Assembly (NCBI RefSeq): GCF_001678475.1
Contig: NZ_JTJR01000009.1
Coordinates: 1 to 64,000 of the forward strand
Direction of reading: 5' to 3'
Source: Gallibacterium genomosp. 3
GTDB taxonomy: Bacteria; Pseudomonadota; Gammaproteobacteria; Enterobacterales; Pasteurellaceae
DNA length: 64,000 bases
How positions within the stretch are numbered: the first letter of the stretch is position 1; the number at the start of each line of letters is the position of its first letter. Both the position numbers and the translations under genes were made by a program. Positions 10,713 to 18,937 of the stretch are shown piece after piece. The notes beneath the pieces were generated by a model, which saw nothing but the letters and a program-made list of their open reading frames with translations, was not told the origin of the DNA and did not search any database.

Positions 10713-10732
10713 AATTGTTCCGTAATTGATTT

Positions 10733-11752
10733 TTATCCACCGATTGAAGCAAGATGATTACGAATCCCGCTATCACCTTGATGGAGGAAATGGTGTTCTC
10801 TTTTACCTTGTAAAGCGGTAATTAACGCTTGTTGTAATTCAAACTGTTGATCATCATCTTGTAACCATTGGCGAATATCAATTCCTTCCTCACCAAATAA
10901 ACAGAGATGTAATTTGCCTTGCGCGGATACACGAAGTCGATTACAACTTGCACAGAAATCTTTCTCATACGGCATAATCAAACCGATTTCACCGACATAA
11001 TCTGGATGTTTAAATACTTGCGCTGGTCCATCAGTATGATGTTTACGTTGTAATTGCCAACCTGCATCGAGTAATTTTTGTTTAAGAATTGCACCTGACA
11101 GGTGATGTTTAGCAAAGAAGTGATCCATATCTCCAGTTTGCATTAATTCAATAAAACGCATTTGGATGGGTTGATCTTTGACCCAATGCAAGAACTCATT
11201 AAAACCTTTCTCATTTAGGTTTTTCATTAATACCGCATTGACTTTAATTTTGTCATAGCCAACTGCAAACGCTTTTTCAATACCTTGCAAAATATCCGCT
11301 AATTTATTTTCACCTGTAATTAAATGAAATAAGCGTGGATCTAAGCTGTCCACACTCACATTGATTGAATCAACGCCTGCTGCTTTCCAAGCTGCGACAT
11401 CTTTTGCCATTCGATAGCCATTAGTAGTCAATGCAATTTTTTTAATATTTTGCTGTTGACGAATCGCTTCTACAATCGGTAAAAAATCTTTACGCAAAGT
11501 CGGCTCACCGCCAGTAATCCGAACTTTTTCTGTTCCCAAATGGGCAAATGCTCTGACTAAACGTTCAATCTCAACCACACTTAAAAACATACGTTTATCG
11601 CTTGGCGGTTGATATCCATTAGGTAAACAGTAATTACATTTAAAATTACAAACATCGGTAATGGAAAGGCGAAGATAAAAATATTGTCGATTAAAGGTAT
11701 CAACAAGGCGATCTTCGGTAGGGATAATAATGTGACTATTATATTGTTGCAT
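10733..11752 (-). CDS. moaA: GTP 3',8-cyclase, radical SAM
   Basis: The 339-residue enzyme converts GTP to 3',8-cyclo-7,8-dihydro-GTP, the first step of molybdenum cofactor synthesis. The radical-SAM motif CNFKCNYC binds the first 4Fe-4S cluster. A C-terminal set in [21 protein letters not shown] binds the second. GGEPTLRKD is the SAM-binding GGE motif, and the C-terminal Gly-Gly is present. The start at 11752 was chosen because AAAGGTG precedes it and the family (about 329) begins there. An in-frame upstream ATG at 11836 would overlap the candidate riboswitch. The leader suggests control by cofactor level. Confidence 0.96.
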   Translation of the reverse strand: MQQYNSHIIIPTEDRLVDTFNRQYFYLRLSITDVCNFKCNYCLPNGYQPPSDKRMFLSVVEIERLVRAFAHLGTEKVRITGGEPTLRKDFLPIVEAIRQQQNIKKIALTTNGYRMAKDVAAWKAAGVDSINVSVDSLDPRLFHLITGENKLADILQGIEKAFAVGYDKIKVNAVLMKNLNEKGFNEFLHWVKDQPIQMRFIELMQTGDMDHFFAKHHLSGAILKQKLLDAGWQLQRKHHTDGPAQVFKHPDYVGEIGLIMPYEKDFCASCNRLRVSAQGKLHLCLFGEEGIDIRQWLQDDDQQFELQQALITALQGKREHHFLHQGDSGIRNHLASIGG

Positions 11753-11762
11753 AAACACCTTT

Positions 11763-11870
11763 CTAAATACGAGGGGATAGACCGTTTCCAATCTATCCGT
11801 GAAACACTTTCGTGTTTGGCATAGCCACCATATCAAAAAGACTTAGGTCAACTAGCTCGGAGTATGCTAA
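11763..11870 (-). promoter_or_regulatory. Candidate molybdenum-cofactor (Moco) riboswitch
   Basis: The 110-base moaA leader has several helices on the transcribed strand. The first is a GCATA/TATGC closing stem (11863-11867 with 11819-11823). The second is a six-base stem capped by a GAAA tetraloop (11802-11817). The third is a seven-base stem (11775-11781 with 11792-11798) enclosing TTGGAAACGG. An ACTCCGAGC segment resembles the conserved ACTCCTAGC of the moco RNA motif. The position, directly before moaA, is that of the E. coli element. Assignment is by position and recalled motif, not by a covariance search. Confidence 0.6.
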
Positions 11871-11884
11871 AAAAACTTAAACTG

Positions 11885-11913
11885 ATTTTAAAATTTTGGA
11901 TAAACGCTTGCAA
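11885..11913 (-). promoter_or_regulatory. Promoter of the moa operon
   Basis: On the minus strand TTGCAA (11913-11908) and TAAAAT (11890-11885) are 17 bases apart. Transcription would begin about position 11878, just before the candidate riboswitch. The same DNA (11896-11949) can form a two-tier hairpin after topA, which may end topA transcription. Confidence 0.55.
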
Positions 11914-11956
11914 TAACCTATTGATGTTATCCGCAAAGGAATTATCCAATATCAAA

Positions 11957-14563
11957 TTATTTTTTACGTTCTATCCATTGCCCATCAATATAATCCACAA
12001 TCCATTTTGTGGCTTTACCATCTTTTTCTGAATTTACGTATTGACGTTTTTCTTTACGGCTAAAGCGAATTAATGCTGGATTACCTTCTGGATCAAATTG
12101 CGGTGCGTCTGCTAAATATTGTAGTTTTTCCGGTAAACGCTCACGATATTGCGCTAACTCAGCCACTTTTGCTGGACGAGTTTCACGTGATTTCGGGAAG
12201 TTATGTGCTGACATAAACACGCCACTCGCCCCATCACGTAAAACAAAATACGCATCCGCATTTTCACATTTCAATTCTGGGAATGGAATCGGATCTTCTT
12301 TTGGCGGTGCAACTTCACCATTTTTCAAAATTTTACGTGTATTATCACATTGCGTACACGCCATATATTTACCAAAACGACCTAATTTAAGATGCATATC
12401 TGCACCACATTTGTCACATTCAACAACGGGGCCATCATAGCCTTTAATCTTAAATTCGCCTTTTTCTACAATATAGCCATCGCAATTTGGATTATTACCA
12501 CATACGTGTAATTTTCGATGAGCATCAATAAGATAACTATCCATTGCAGTGCCACATTTTGGACAACGTTTGCGTTCCATCAATGCTTTGGTTTCTGAAT
12601 TATCATCAAGTACATTCAATAACTCTGCTTCTGGAATTAAATTAATCGTTGTTTTGCAGCGTTCTTTTGGTGGTAACGCATAACCAGTACAACCTAAAAA
12701 TACGCCTGTACTTGCAGTACGAATTGCCATTGGACGACCACAAGTTGGGCAAGGAATATTAGTTTCCACCAAATGATTTAACTTCATTCCCCCTTCAAGT
12801 TCATCCAATTCTGCTTGCGATAATTGAGTAGAAAAATCTTTAAAGAATTGATTAAGTTGTTGTTTCCAATCTGCTTTACCTTCTGCAATCTGGTCTAACA
12901 CATTTTCCATATTTGCAGTAAAGTCATAATTCATTAAATCTGCGAAAGATTCATTCAGACGATCGGTAACAATTTCCCCCATTTTTTCCGCATAAAAGCG
13001 ACGGTTTTCTGTACGCACATAACCACGTTCTTGAATAGTAGAAATAATCGAGGCATAAGTTGATGGACGGCCAATACCGCGTTTTTCTAACTCTTTCACT
13101 AATGCCGCTTCCGTATAACGTGCTGGTGGTTTAGTAAAGTGTTGGCTTGGATTAACCGCAACCAATGTTAAGATTTCCCCTTGTTTTACTTCAGGTAAAA
13201 CGCGATCTTCTGCATTTTTTCCCATTGGCGGCAATACTTTCGTCCAACCATCAAAACGCAATACACGCCCTTTTACTTTCAACGTATAATCTGCTGCACT
13301 CGCGGTTAATGTCGTCGAGTCATAATTTGCTGCTGTCATTTGACAAGCTAAGAATTGACGCCAAATCAAATCATATAAACGAATAGCGTCTTTTTCCATT
13401 CCTTGCAAATCATCTGCTTTTAAATTGATATCAGAAGGACGAATCGCTTCATGTGCTTCTTGTGCATTCTCTTTGCTGGAATAGAAGTTTGGTTTTTCTG
13501 GTAAATACGCAGCACTAAAATGTTCAGTAATATAATTTCGTGCCATTGTTAATGCATCTTGACTCAAATTAGTTGAGTCAGTACGCATATAGGTGATATA
13601 ACCTGCTTCATACAAACGTTGAGCTAATAACATGGTCTTTTTCACACCAAAGCCTAAGCGTGTACTTGCAGTTTGCTGTAAGGTTGAAGTGATAAATGGT
13701 GCTTTTGCTCGAGATTGTGTCGGCTTTGTTTCAACTTCTGTGACAACGTAATTTGCTTTTTCTAACTGCGCAACAGCTGATTGTGCTGCTTGTTCATTCG
13801 CAATTTGTAATACTTTGCCTTGGTAATGTGTAACTTCAAATGGTAAAGGTTGTTGGTTAGAATTTTGTGTATCAACCGCAATTTCCCAATACTCTTCTGG
13901 TTGAAATGCTTTAATTTCACGTTCACGCTCTACCAGCAATTTTACTGCTACTGATTGTACCCGCCCGGCGGATAAGCCTCTAGCGACTTTCTTCCATAAT
14001 AAAGGGGAAACCATAAAACCAACTACACGATCTAGGAAACGACGTGTTTGTTGTGCATTAACCCGATCCATATTTAATTGTTCTGGTTTGCTAAAGGCTT
14101 GGGTAATTGCATTTTTAGTAATTTCATTAAATACAACTCGGCTAAAACGTTCATCATCGCCACCAATCACTTCTCGCAAATGCCATGCGATAGCTTCTCC
14201 CTCTCTATCCAAGTCGGTTGCAAGATAAATATGGTCTGATTTTTTAGCCAATGCTTTAAGATCAGCAACAACTTTTTCTTTATCAGGCAAAATTTGATAA
14301 TTCGCTTTCCAATTATGATAAGGATCAACTCCCATGCGTTTGACTAAAGCATCTTGTTCTTTTTGTTGTTTGATTACTGCTTTTTCTTCCGCACTCAGTC
14401 CTTTTGTTGAAATAGCTTTTGCTTTTTCGCCTGTTGCGCTACCAGAAGTGGGCAAATCTCGAATATGCCCAACACTTGATTTCACAACATAATTACTACC
14501 TAAATATTTATTAATTGTCTTGGCTTTTGCTGGTGATTCAACAATAACTAATGACTTGCCCAT
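11957..14563 (-). CDS. topA: DNA topoisomerase I
   Basis: This 868-residue type IA topoisomerase relaxes negative supercoils. Its TOPRIM domain starts at [15 protein letters not shown] and carries the acidic [13 protein letters not shown] motif. The active-site tyrosine lies in [11 protein letters not shown]. Three C-terminal zinc ribbons are visible, with CPTC, CPKC and CDKC starts, and the tail is basic. Length matches E. coli TopA (about 865). Nothing is missing. It points toward moaA, with about 200 bases between, and is divergent from folM. Confidence 0.98.
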   Translation of the reverse strand: MGKSLVIVESPAKAKTINKYLGSNYVVKSSVGHIRDLPTSGSATGEKAKAISTKGLSAEEKAVIKQQKEQDALVKRMGVDPYHNWKANYQILPDKEKVVADLKALAKKSDHIYLATDLDREGEAIAWHLREVIGGDDERFSRVVFNEITKNAITQAFSKPEQLNMDRVNAQQTRRFLDRVVGFMVSPLLWKKVARGLSAGRVQSVAVKLLVEREREIKAFQPEEYWEIAVDTQNSNQQPLPFEVTHYQGKVLQIANEQAAQSAVAQLEKANYVVTEVETKPTQSRAKAPFITSTLQQTASTRLGFGVKKTMLLAQRLYEAGYITYMRTDSTNLSQDALTMARNYITEHFSAAYLPEKPNFYSSKENAQEAHEAIRPSDINLKADDLQGMEKDAIRLYDLIWRQFLACQMTAANYDSTTLTASAADYTLKVKGRVLRFDGWTKVLPPMGKNAEDRVLPEVKQGEILTLVAVNPSQHFTKPPARYTEAALVKELEKRGIGRPSTYASIISTIQERGYVRTENRRFYAEKMGEIVTDRLNESFADLMNYDFTANMENVLDQIAEGKADWKQQLNQFFKDFSTQLSQAELDELEGGMKLNHLVETNIPCPTCGRPMAIRTASTGVFLGCTGYALPPKERCKTTINLIPEAELLNVLDDNSETKALMERKRCPKCGTAMDSYLIDAHRKLHVCGNNPNCDGYIVEKGEFKIKGYDGPVVECDKCGADMHLKLGRFGKYMACTQCDNTRKILKNGEVAPPKEDPIPFPELKCENADAYFVLRDGASGVFMSAHNFPKSRETRPAKVAELAQYRERLPEKLQYLADAPQFDPEGNPALIRFSRKEKRQYVNSEKDGKATKWIVDYIDGQWIERKK

Positions 14564-14840
14564 AATAAAACCTGATTTAACTCTTTCTTCTATAATAAAA
14601 ACGTCAGCACTTTTAGCCTCATCTCGTTTCTACTGCCCAAGATGTTCTATCAAATTCTTTGTATGATTAATATTGAGATGAAGTTCAAAGGAAAAATTTA
14701 GTTGGCAACAATAACAGCAAACATTCAAGATAACAAGATAAACAACAGCAAAATCATGAAAGTTAGCTAGTAATTCACCAAAAACAGTAGATTTCTGCTA
14801 GGATACGCTGCGAGATAAACACCCTACAGTGAGGTTTTTC

Positions 14841-15566
14841 ATGAAAAATGTGATCATTATTACAGGTGCTGGACGTAGAATTGGGTTAGCCTTAACACAA
14901 ACTTTTGCGATGCGTGGCGAAAATGTTCTTATTTCCTATCGTCACCCTTATCCAGAATTACAACAATTACCTGCTAATGTAACACAAATTCAAGCAGACT
15001 TCTCTACCCTTGAAGGCATTGAAACTTTTATTCAATACATAAAAGCAAAATGTCATTCTATTCGAGCAATTATTCATAATGCTTCCGCTTGGCAGGCAGA
15101 ACAAGATCATAATACGTTGCAACAGGACAACCAGCTATTTCACACTTTGATGAGAATTCACGCTGAACTTCCTTATCTATTAAACCGCCAACTGGCACCA
15201 CAATTACAACAATTTGCTCAAGAACAACATCGTCCAGCAGATATTATTCATTTAACTGATTTTGTCGCCCTTAAAGGAAGTAAAAAACATCTCGCTTATG
15301 CAGCCAGTAAAGCAGCATTAGAAAATTTAACACTTTCATTTGCCACAAAATATGCACCACTGATTAAAGTAAATAGTATTGCGCCTGCATTAATTGCCTT
15401 TAATGATGATGATCTCGCTGAATATCGACAACAGGCTATACAAAAATCTGTGATGCAGAAAGTTGGCGGTTATCAAGAAATGATTAAAGCTGTTGATTAT
15501 TTGTTATCAAGCGAATATATCACTGGTGAAACATTACAAATTACTGGTGGTCGGCACTTAAAATAA
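14841..15566 (+). CDS. folM: Dihydromonapterin reductase, short-chain dehydrogenase
   Basis: The 241-residue SDR protein has the TGAGRRIGLAL NADPH-binding motif. The Arg-Arg is typical of FolM and PTR1 rather than of most SDRs. The YAASKAAL motif supplies the catalytic Tyr and Lys. FolM reduces dihydromonapterin to tetrahydromonapterin and weakly reduces dihydrofolate. The ATG at 14841 was chosen over a GTG at 14829 because GAGG sits six bases before it. The gene is monocistronic, between topA and the ferritins. An exact substrate cannot be proved from sequence. Confidence 0.85.
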   Translation: MKNVIIITGAGRRIGLALTQTFAMRGENVLISYRHPYPELQQLPANVTQIQADFSTLEGIETFIQYIKAKCHSIRAIIHNASAWQAEQDHNTLQQDNQLFHTLMRIHAELPYLLNRQLAPQLQQFAQEQHRPADIIHLTDFVALKGSKKHLAYAASKAALENLTLSFATKYAPLIKVNSIAPALIAFNDDDLAEYRQQAIQKSVMQKVGGYQEMIKAVDYLLSSEYITGETLQITGGRHLK

Positions 15567-15749
15567 ATATTAAATAATATTAATTCTTATTTTATTAATA
15601 TAAATATATAAAAATTGAGATTTATTCTTTTTTAATTTCTAAATAAAAATTATTCCTATTGTTTTATATAAAAATAATTAAAAAATTGTTTTATTTTTGC
15701 TAAATAAATCGTTAAAATTCTCCTGAATTATTTACTAGAGGAATTAACT

Positions 15750-16235
15750 ATGTTAACACCAGCAATGCTTAATAAACTAAATCAACAAATTAATTTAGAA
15801 TTTTATTCTTCTAATCTCTATCTACAAATGGGAGCATGGTGCAATGAAAAAGGCTATGAAGGTGCAAGTGCATTTCTCCTTCGCCATGCAGAAGAAGAGT
15901 TACAACATATGCAAAAACTCTTTGCTTATGTTAGTGAAACCGGTGGATTACCAATCCTTGGTGAAATTGCTGCACCAAAGCATGATTTCCAATCTTTAAA
16001 ACAATTATTTGAAGTAGTATTAGAACACGAAAAATTTATTACCGAACAAATTAATCAGTTAGTTGAAGTCAGCTTCACTGAAAAAGATTACTCTACTTTT
16101 AATTTCCTACAATGGTACGTAGCAGAACAACACGAGGAAGAAACTCTATTTAAACGTATCCTAGCGAAATTTACGCTTGTAGGAGAGGATCAACGTGGTC
16201 TTTATTTTGTCGATAAAGAATTGGCTGCACTTTAA
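15750..16235 (+). CDS. ftnA: Non-haem ferritin, first of a tandem pair
   Basis: This 161-residue four-helix protein stores iron in a 24-subunit shell. All ferroxidase residues of E. coli FtnA align without gaps: Glu17, Glu50, His53, Glu94, Gln127 and Glu130. The extra C-site ligands Glu49, Glu126 and Glu129 are also present. TAGAGGA lies just before the start. The 183 bases upstream are extremely AT-rich and hold no other gene. It is followed after 16 bases by a second ferritin; the pair resembles the tandem ferritins of Haemophilus. Confidence 0.96.
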   Translation: MLTPAMLNKLNQQINLEFYSSNLYLQMGAWCNEKGYEGASAFLLRHAEEELQHMQKLFAYVSETGGLPILGEIAAPKHDFQSLKQLFEVVLEHEKFITEQINQLVEVSFTEKDYSTFNFLQWYVAEQHEEETLFKRILAKFTLVGEDQRGLYFVDKELAAL

Positions 16236-16251
16236 TTAAAGGAGAAATAGA

Positions 16252-16746
16252 ATGTTATCGCAAAAAATTGTGAATATGCTGAATGCACAAATGAATTTAG
16301 AACTTTACTCCTCAAACCTCTATTTACAGATGAGCGCATGGTGTACTTATCAAGGCTTTGAGGGGGCTGCAAAATTCTTACGCGAGCACGCGAATGAAGA
16401 ATTACAACATATGCGTAAATTATTCACTTACCTTAATGAAACTGGTGCAACTACACGTTTAGAAAAAATTGAAGCCGTACCACACGAATTTGCAGGATTA
16501 AAAGAAGTGTTTGAATTAGCTTATAAACATGAAAAACATATTACTGCAAAAATTAATGAATTAGTGTCAGCGACATTTGAAGAAAAAGATTACTCTTCAT
16601 TTAATTTCTTACAATGGTACGTTGCTGAACAACATCAAGAAGAAACCTTATTCAACAGCTTCTTAGATAAACTTAACTTATTAGGCACTGACCGTAGAGG
16701 ACTTTATCATTTCGACAAAGATGTATCTTCTACCTCTGCCGAATAA
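16252..16746 (+). CDS. ftnA: Non-haem ferritin, second of a tandem pair
   Basis: This 164-residue ferritin is co-transcribed with the first, with AAGGAG at its start. Ferroxidase residues Glu17, Glu50, His53, Glu94, Gln127 and Glu130 are all kept, but position 129 is Gln (WYVAEQHQEE). This loses one of the four C-site glutamates that the first copy retains. The two subunits may therefore handle iron differently or co-assemble. It ends in a short Ser/Thr-rich tail and is followed by a strong terminator. Confidence 0.95.
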   Translation: MLSQKIVNMLNAQMNLELYSSNLYLQMSAWCTYQGFEGAAKFLREHANEELQHMRKLFTYLNETGATTRLEKIEAVPHEFAGLKEVFELAYKHEKHITAKINELVSATFEEKDYSSFNFLQWYVAEQHQEETLFNSFLDKLNLLGTDRRGLYHFDKDVSSTSAE

Positions 16747-16770
16747 ATCTCACTAAAAATTATTTAAGAT

Positions 16771-16803
16771 AATCTGCACTTGAATCAAGTGCAGATTTTT
16801 TTA
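16771..16803 (+). terminator. Terminator of the ferritin operon
   Basis: AATCTGCACTT (16771-16781) pairs perfectly with 16787-16797 across a five-base loop, and a T run follows. The stop codon of the opposing 52-residue ORF lies at the end of the T run, so little space separates the convergent genes. Confidence 0.9.
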
Positions 16804-16959
16804 TCCATTTTTCTGATGTGTTACAACAATACTTGCTTGTTTTTCAGATATTTCCGCTTTTTGATAATGACAACTGCGATAAAAAAACGCACTCAGTAAA
16901 ATCGCCAACATCACTAAAATTTGAATTAATCGTTTTTTGGTTAATTTTTCTGCCGCCAT
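16801..16959 (-). CDS. Hypothetical 52-residue single-pass membrane peptide
   Basis: A short minus-strand frame encodes a peptide starting MAAEKLTKKRLIQILVMLAI: a basic N-terminus, one hydrophobic helix (about residues 11-26), then Tyr-Arg-Ser-Cys-His and a polar tail ending at a TAA. The layout suggests an inner-membrane peptide with the N-terminus inside. A GAGG sits about 15 bases before the ATG, which is farther than ideal. No family was recognised. It lies between convergent ftnA and divergent fnr, and fills the only gap longer than 300 bases here. It could be non-coding by chance. Confidence 0.45.
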   Translation of the reverse strand: MAAEKLTKKRLIQILVMLAILLSAFFYRSCHYQKAEISEKQASIVVTHQKNG

Positions 16960-17028
16960 AAAATTTCGTTTTACCTCAAAAGATGTATTTTAATACTTCT
17001 TAATAAATTTCTTTTATGATACCATTTC

Positions 17029-17057
17029 TTGCGTTAGATCAAAATTTTTTAGATAAT
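17029..17057 (+). promoter_or_regulatory. Candidate fnr promoter with overlapping FNR box
   Basis: TTGCGT (17029-17034) and GATAAT (17052-17057) are 17 bases apart. TTGCG-TTAG-ATCAA (17029-17042) resembles the FNR consensus TTGAT-N4-ATCAA with one perfect half. Overlap with the -35 element would suit repression by FNR of its own gene, as known in E. coli. Confidence 0.45.
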
Positions 17058-17098
17058 GCTCGGATTTGATTGCATTATTTTATAATGAGGTTTTATAG

Positions 17099-17869
17099 AT
17101 GAAAGGATTAGTTGAAAGCCGTGTTGGACGCAGAATTCAATCTGGCGGATGTGCAATTCATTGCCAAGATTGTAGTATCAGCCAATTATGCATTCCATTT
17201 ACGCTAAATGAGCATGAGCTTGATCAATTAGATAATATTATTGAACGCAAAAAACCTATCCAGAAATCTCAAATCCTTTTTAAAGCCGGCGATGAATTGA
17301 AATCACTTTATGCTATTCGTTCTGGCACAATCAAAACTTATACTATCAGTGAAAGTGGTGAAGAACAGATTACTTCTTTCCATTTGCCGGGGGATTTAGT
17401 CGGGTTTGATGCGATTCACAGTATGCATCATCCAAGTTTTGCTCAAGCGTTAGAAACATCTATGGTTTGTGAAATTCCATTTGATATTCTAGATGACTTA
17501 GCGGGTAAAATGCCGAAATTACGCCAACAAATTATTCGCCTGATGAGTAATGAAATCTTAAGCGATCAAGAGATGATCCTATTACTTTCCAAAATGAACG
17601 CGGAAGAAAAACTTGCTGCATTTATTTATAACCTTTCTAAACGCTATTCTGCTCGTGGCTTCTCTGCCCGTGAATTCCGTTTAACTATGACTCGTGGCGA
17701 TATTGGTAACTATCTTGGTTTAACTGTTGAAACTATCAGCCGTTTATTAGGTCGTTTCCAAAAAACAGGAATGTTATCTGTACAAGGTAAATATATTACG
17801 ATTAATGATATGCCAGCATTAGTTGAGCTTGCGGGTTCAACCAAAGTTAAATTGAGATTATCCATTTAA
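17099..17869 (+). CDS. fnr: FNR, oxygen-sensing transcription regulator
   Basis: The 256-residue CRP/FNR-family regulator binds an oxygen-labile 4Fe-4S cluster and activates anaerobic genes. Cluster ligands align with E. coli: Cys22, Cys25 and Cys31 in [14 protein letters not shown], plus the central Cys in SMVCEIPF (about residue 124). The cAMP-like beta-roll contains the [11 protein letters not shown] motif. The C-terminal helix-turn-helix has [11 protein letters not shown], whose Glu, Ser and Arg read the TTGAT half-site. The start follows GAGG. uspE lies downstream, the same neighbour as in E. coli. Likely targets in this window include its own promoter. Confidence 0.98.
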   Translation: MKGLVESRVGRRIQSGGCAIHCQDCSISQLCIPFTLNEHELDQLDNIIERKKPIQKSQILFKAGDELKSLYAIRSGTIKTYTISESGEEQITSFHLPGDLVGFDAIHSMHHPSFAQALETSMVCEIPFDILDDLAGKMPKLRQQIIRLMSNEILSDQEMILLLSKMNAEEKLAAFIYNLSKRYSARGFSAREFRLTMTRGDIGNYLGLTVETISRLLGRFQKTGMLSVQGKYITINDMPALVELAGSTKVKLRLSI

Positions 17870-17891
17870 TTGATGAAAATGCTTGAATAGC

Positions 17892-17919
17892 TTGCTTTCA
17901 CTATTGACCTCCTTATAAT
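17892..17919 (+). promoter_or_regulatory. Promoter of uspE
   Basis: TTGCTT and TATAAT are 16 bases apart in the 81-base fnr-uspE gap. An AAGGAGG ribosome-binding site precedes the uspE ATG. Confidence 0.5.
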
Positions 17920-17950
17920 AAAAAAGAACAACTCAATAAGGAGGTTTTTT

Positions 17951-18889
17951 ATGCATTTCAATAATATCCTTGTGGTGATTGATCCAGAAAATCAAAAACA
18001 AGCCGCCCTAGAACGTGCTTTACACCTCATCAAACAACAAAATAGTTCTCAACCTGTTACCCTTACCGCTTTCCTCACTATTTACAATCTTTCTTATGCC
18101 GTCAGTGTTACTCACTCCTCGACTGAACGTGAAGAGATGGTTGCTGCAATAATTGAAGATAAAAAATTGTGGTTAAATGAACTACTTAAAAACTACGATT
18201 TACAAAATATCAATCTCAAAATAGAAGTGGTTTGGGAAAGTAATGAAGCAGACGCAATCGAAAAAGAAATTGTCAAACATCATCATGATCTGGTGGTGAA
18301 ATTTACTCACCAGGAAGATGATCTCTCCTCATTGATTTTTACACCAACTGACTGGCAATTATTACGTAAATCCTCTTCCCCAATTCTGATGGTAAAAGAT
18401 GGTGATTGGCAACACCAACGCCGTATCTTAGTCGCAGTCAATGTTTCTGATGATGAACCTTATCACGATGATTTTAATAAACAATTAGTCGGATTAAGTA
18501 TGAGTTTAGCGCAAAGCCTAGATAGAGGTAATATTCACCTTGTTAGTGCTTATCCGAGTGCACCTGTTGGCATTACTTTAGATTTGCCAGAATTTAGCGT
18601 ACCTGATTATGGCAATAGTATTCGTGGTCAACATTTGATTAATATGAAAGCATTACGCCAACACTTTGGTATTGATGAAGATCATACTCACGTTTATGAA
18701 GGTTTGCCTGAAGAGGTAATTCCTCGTGTTGCTCAAGAAATTGGTGCGGAATTAGTGGTATTAGGGACTATCGGTCGTACAGGTCTTTCTGCTGTGTTGC
18801 TTGGTAATACTGCAGAACACGTTATTAGTCATTTAAACTGTAATCTATTAGCCATTAAACCTGCAAAAAATATCCCACCAGAAGCATAA
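17951..18889 (+). CDS. uspE: Universal stress protein E
   Basis: The 312-residue cytoplasmic protein has two fused Usp domains (about residues 1-150 and 155-308). Only the second keeps a clear nucleotide-binding motif, GTIGRTGLSAVLLGNTAEH. The family acts in stress resistance and cell interaction; the exact activity is unknown. It follows fnr with a very strong AAGGAGG ribosome-binding site and ends at a bidirectional terminator shared with the iron-uptake operon. Confidence 0.93.
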   Translation: MHFNNILVVIDPENQKQAALERALHLIKQQNSSQPVTLTAFLTIYNLSYAVSVTHSSTEREEMVAAIIEDKKLWLNELLKNYDLQNINLKIEVVWESNEADAIEKEIVKHHHDLVVKFTHQEDDLSSLIFTPTDWQLLRKSSSPILMVKDGDWQHQRRILVAVNVSDDEPYHDDFNKQLVGLSMSLAQSLDRGNIHLVSAYPSAPVGITLDLPEFSVPDYGNSIRGQHLINMKALRQHFGIDEDHTHVYEGLPEEVIPRVAQEIGAELVVLGTIGRTGLSAVLLGNTAEHVISHLNCNLLAIKPAKNIPPEA

Positions 18890-18900
18890 TTTTCTATGCA

Positions 18901-18931
18901 AAGGTCTAGCGGTAAAGCTAGACCTTTTTTT
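18901..18931. terminator. Terminator of uspE
   Basis: AAGGTCTAGC (18901-18910) pairs with GCTAGACCTT (18917-18926) around GGTAAA and is followed by a T run. It also lies next to the stop codon of the convergent receptor gene. Confidence 0.9.
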
Positions 18932-18937
18932 CATTAA

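Noticed and set aside
17081-17086. TATAAT just before fnr as the promoter -10
   Set aside because: It overlaps the ribosome-binding region and has no suitable -35 at 16-18 bases; the upstream GATAAT/TTGCGT pair fits better.
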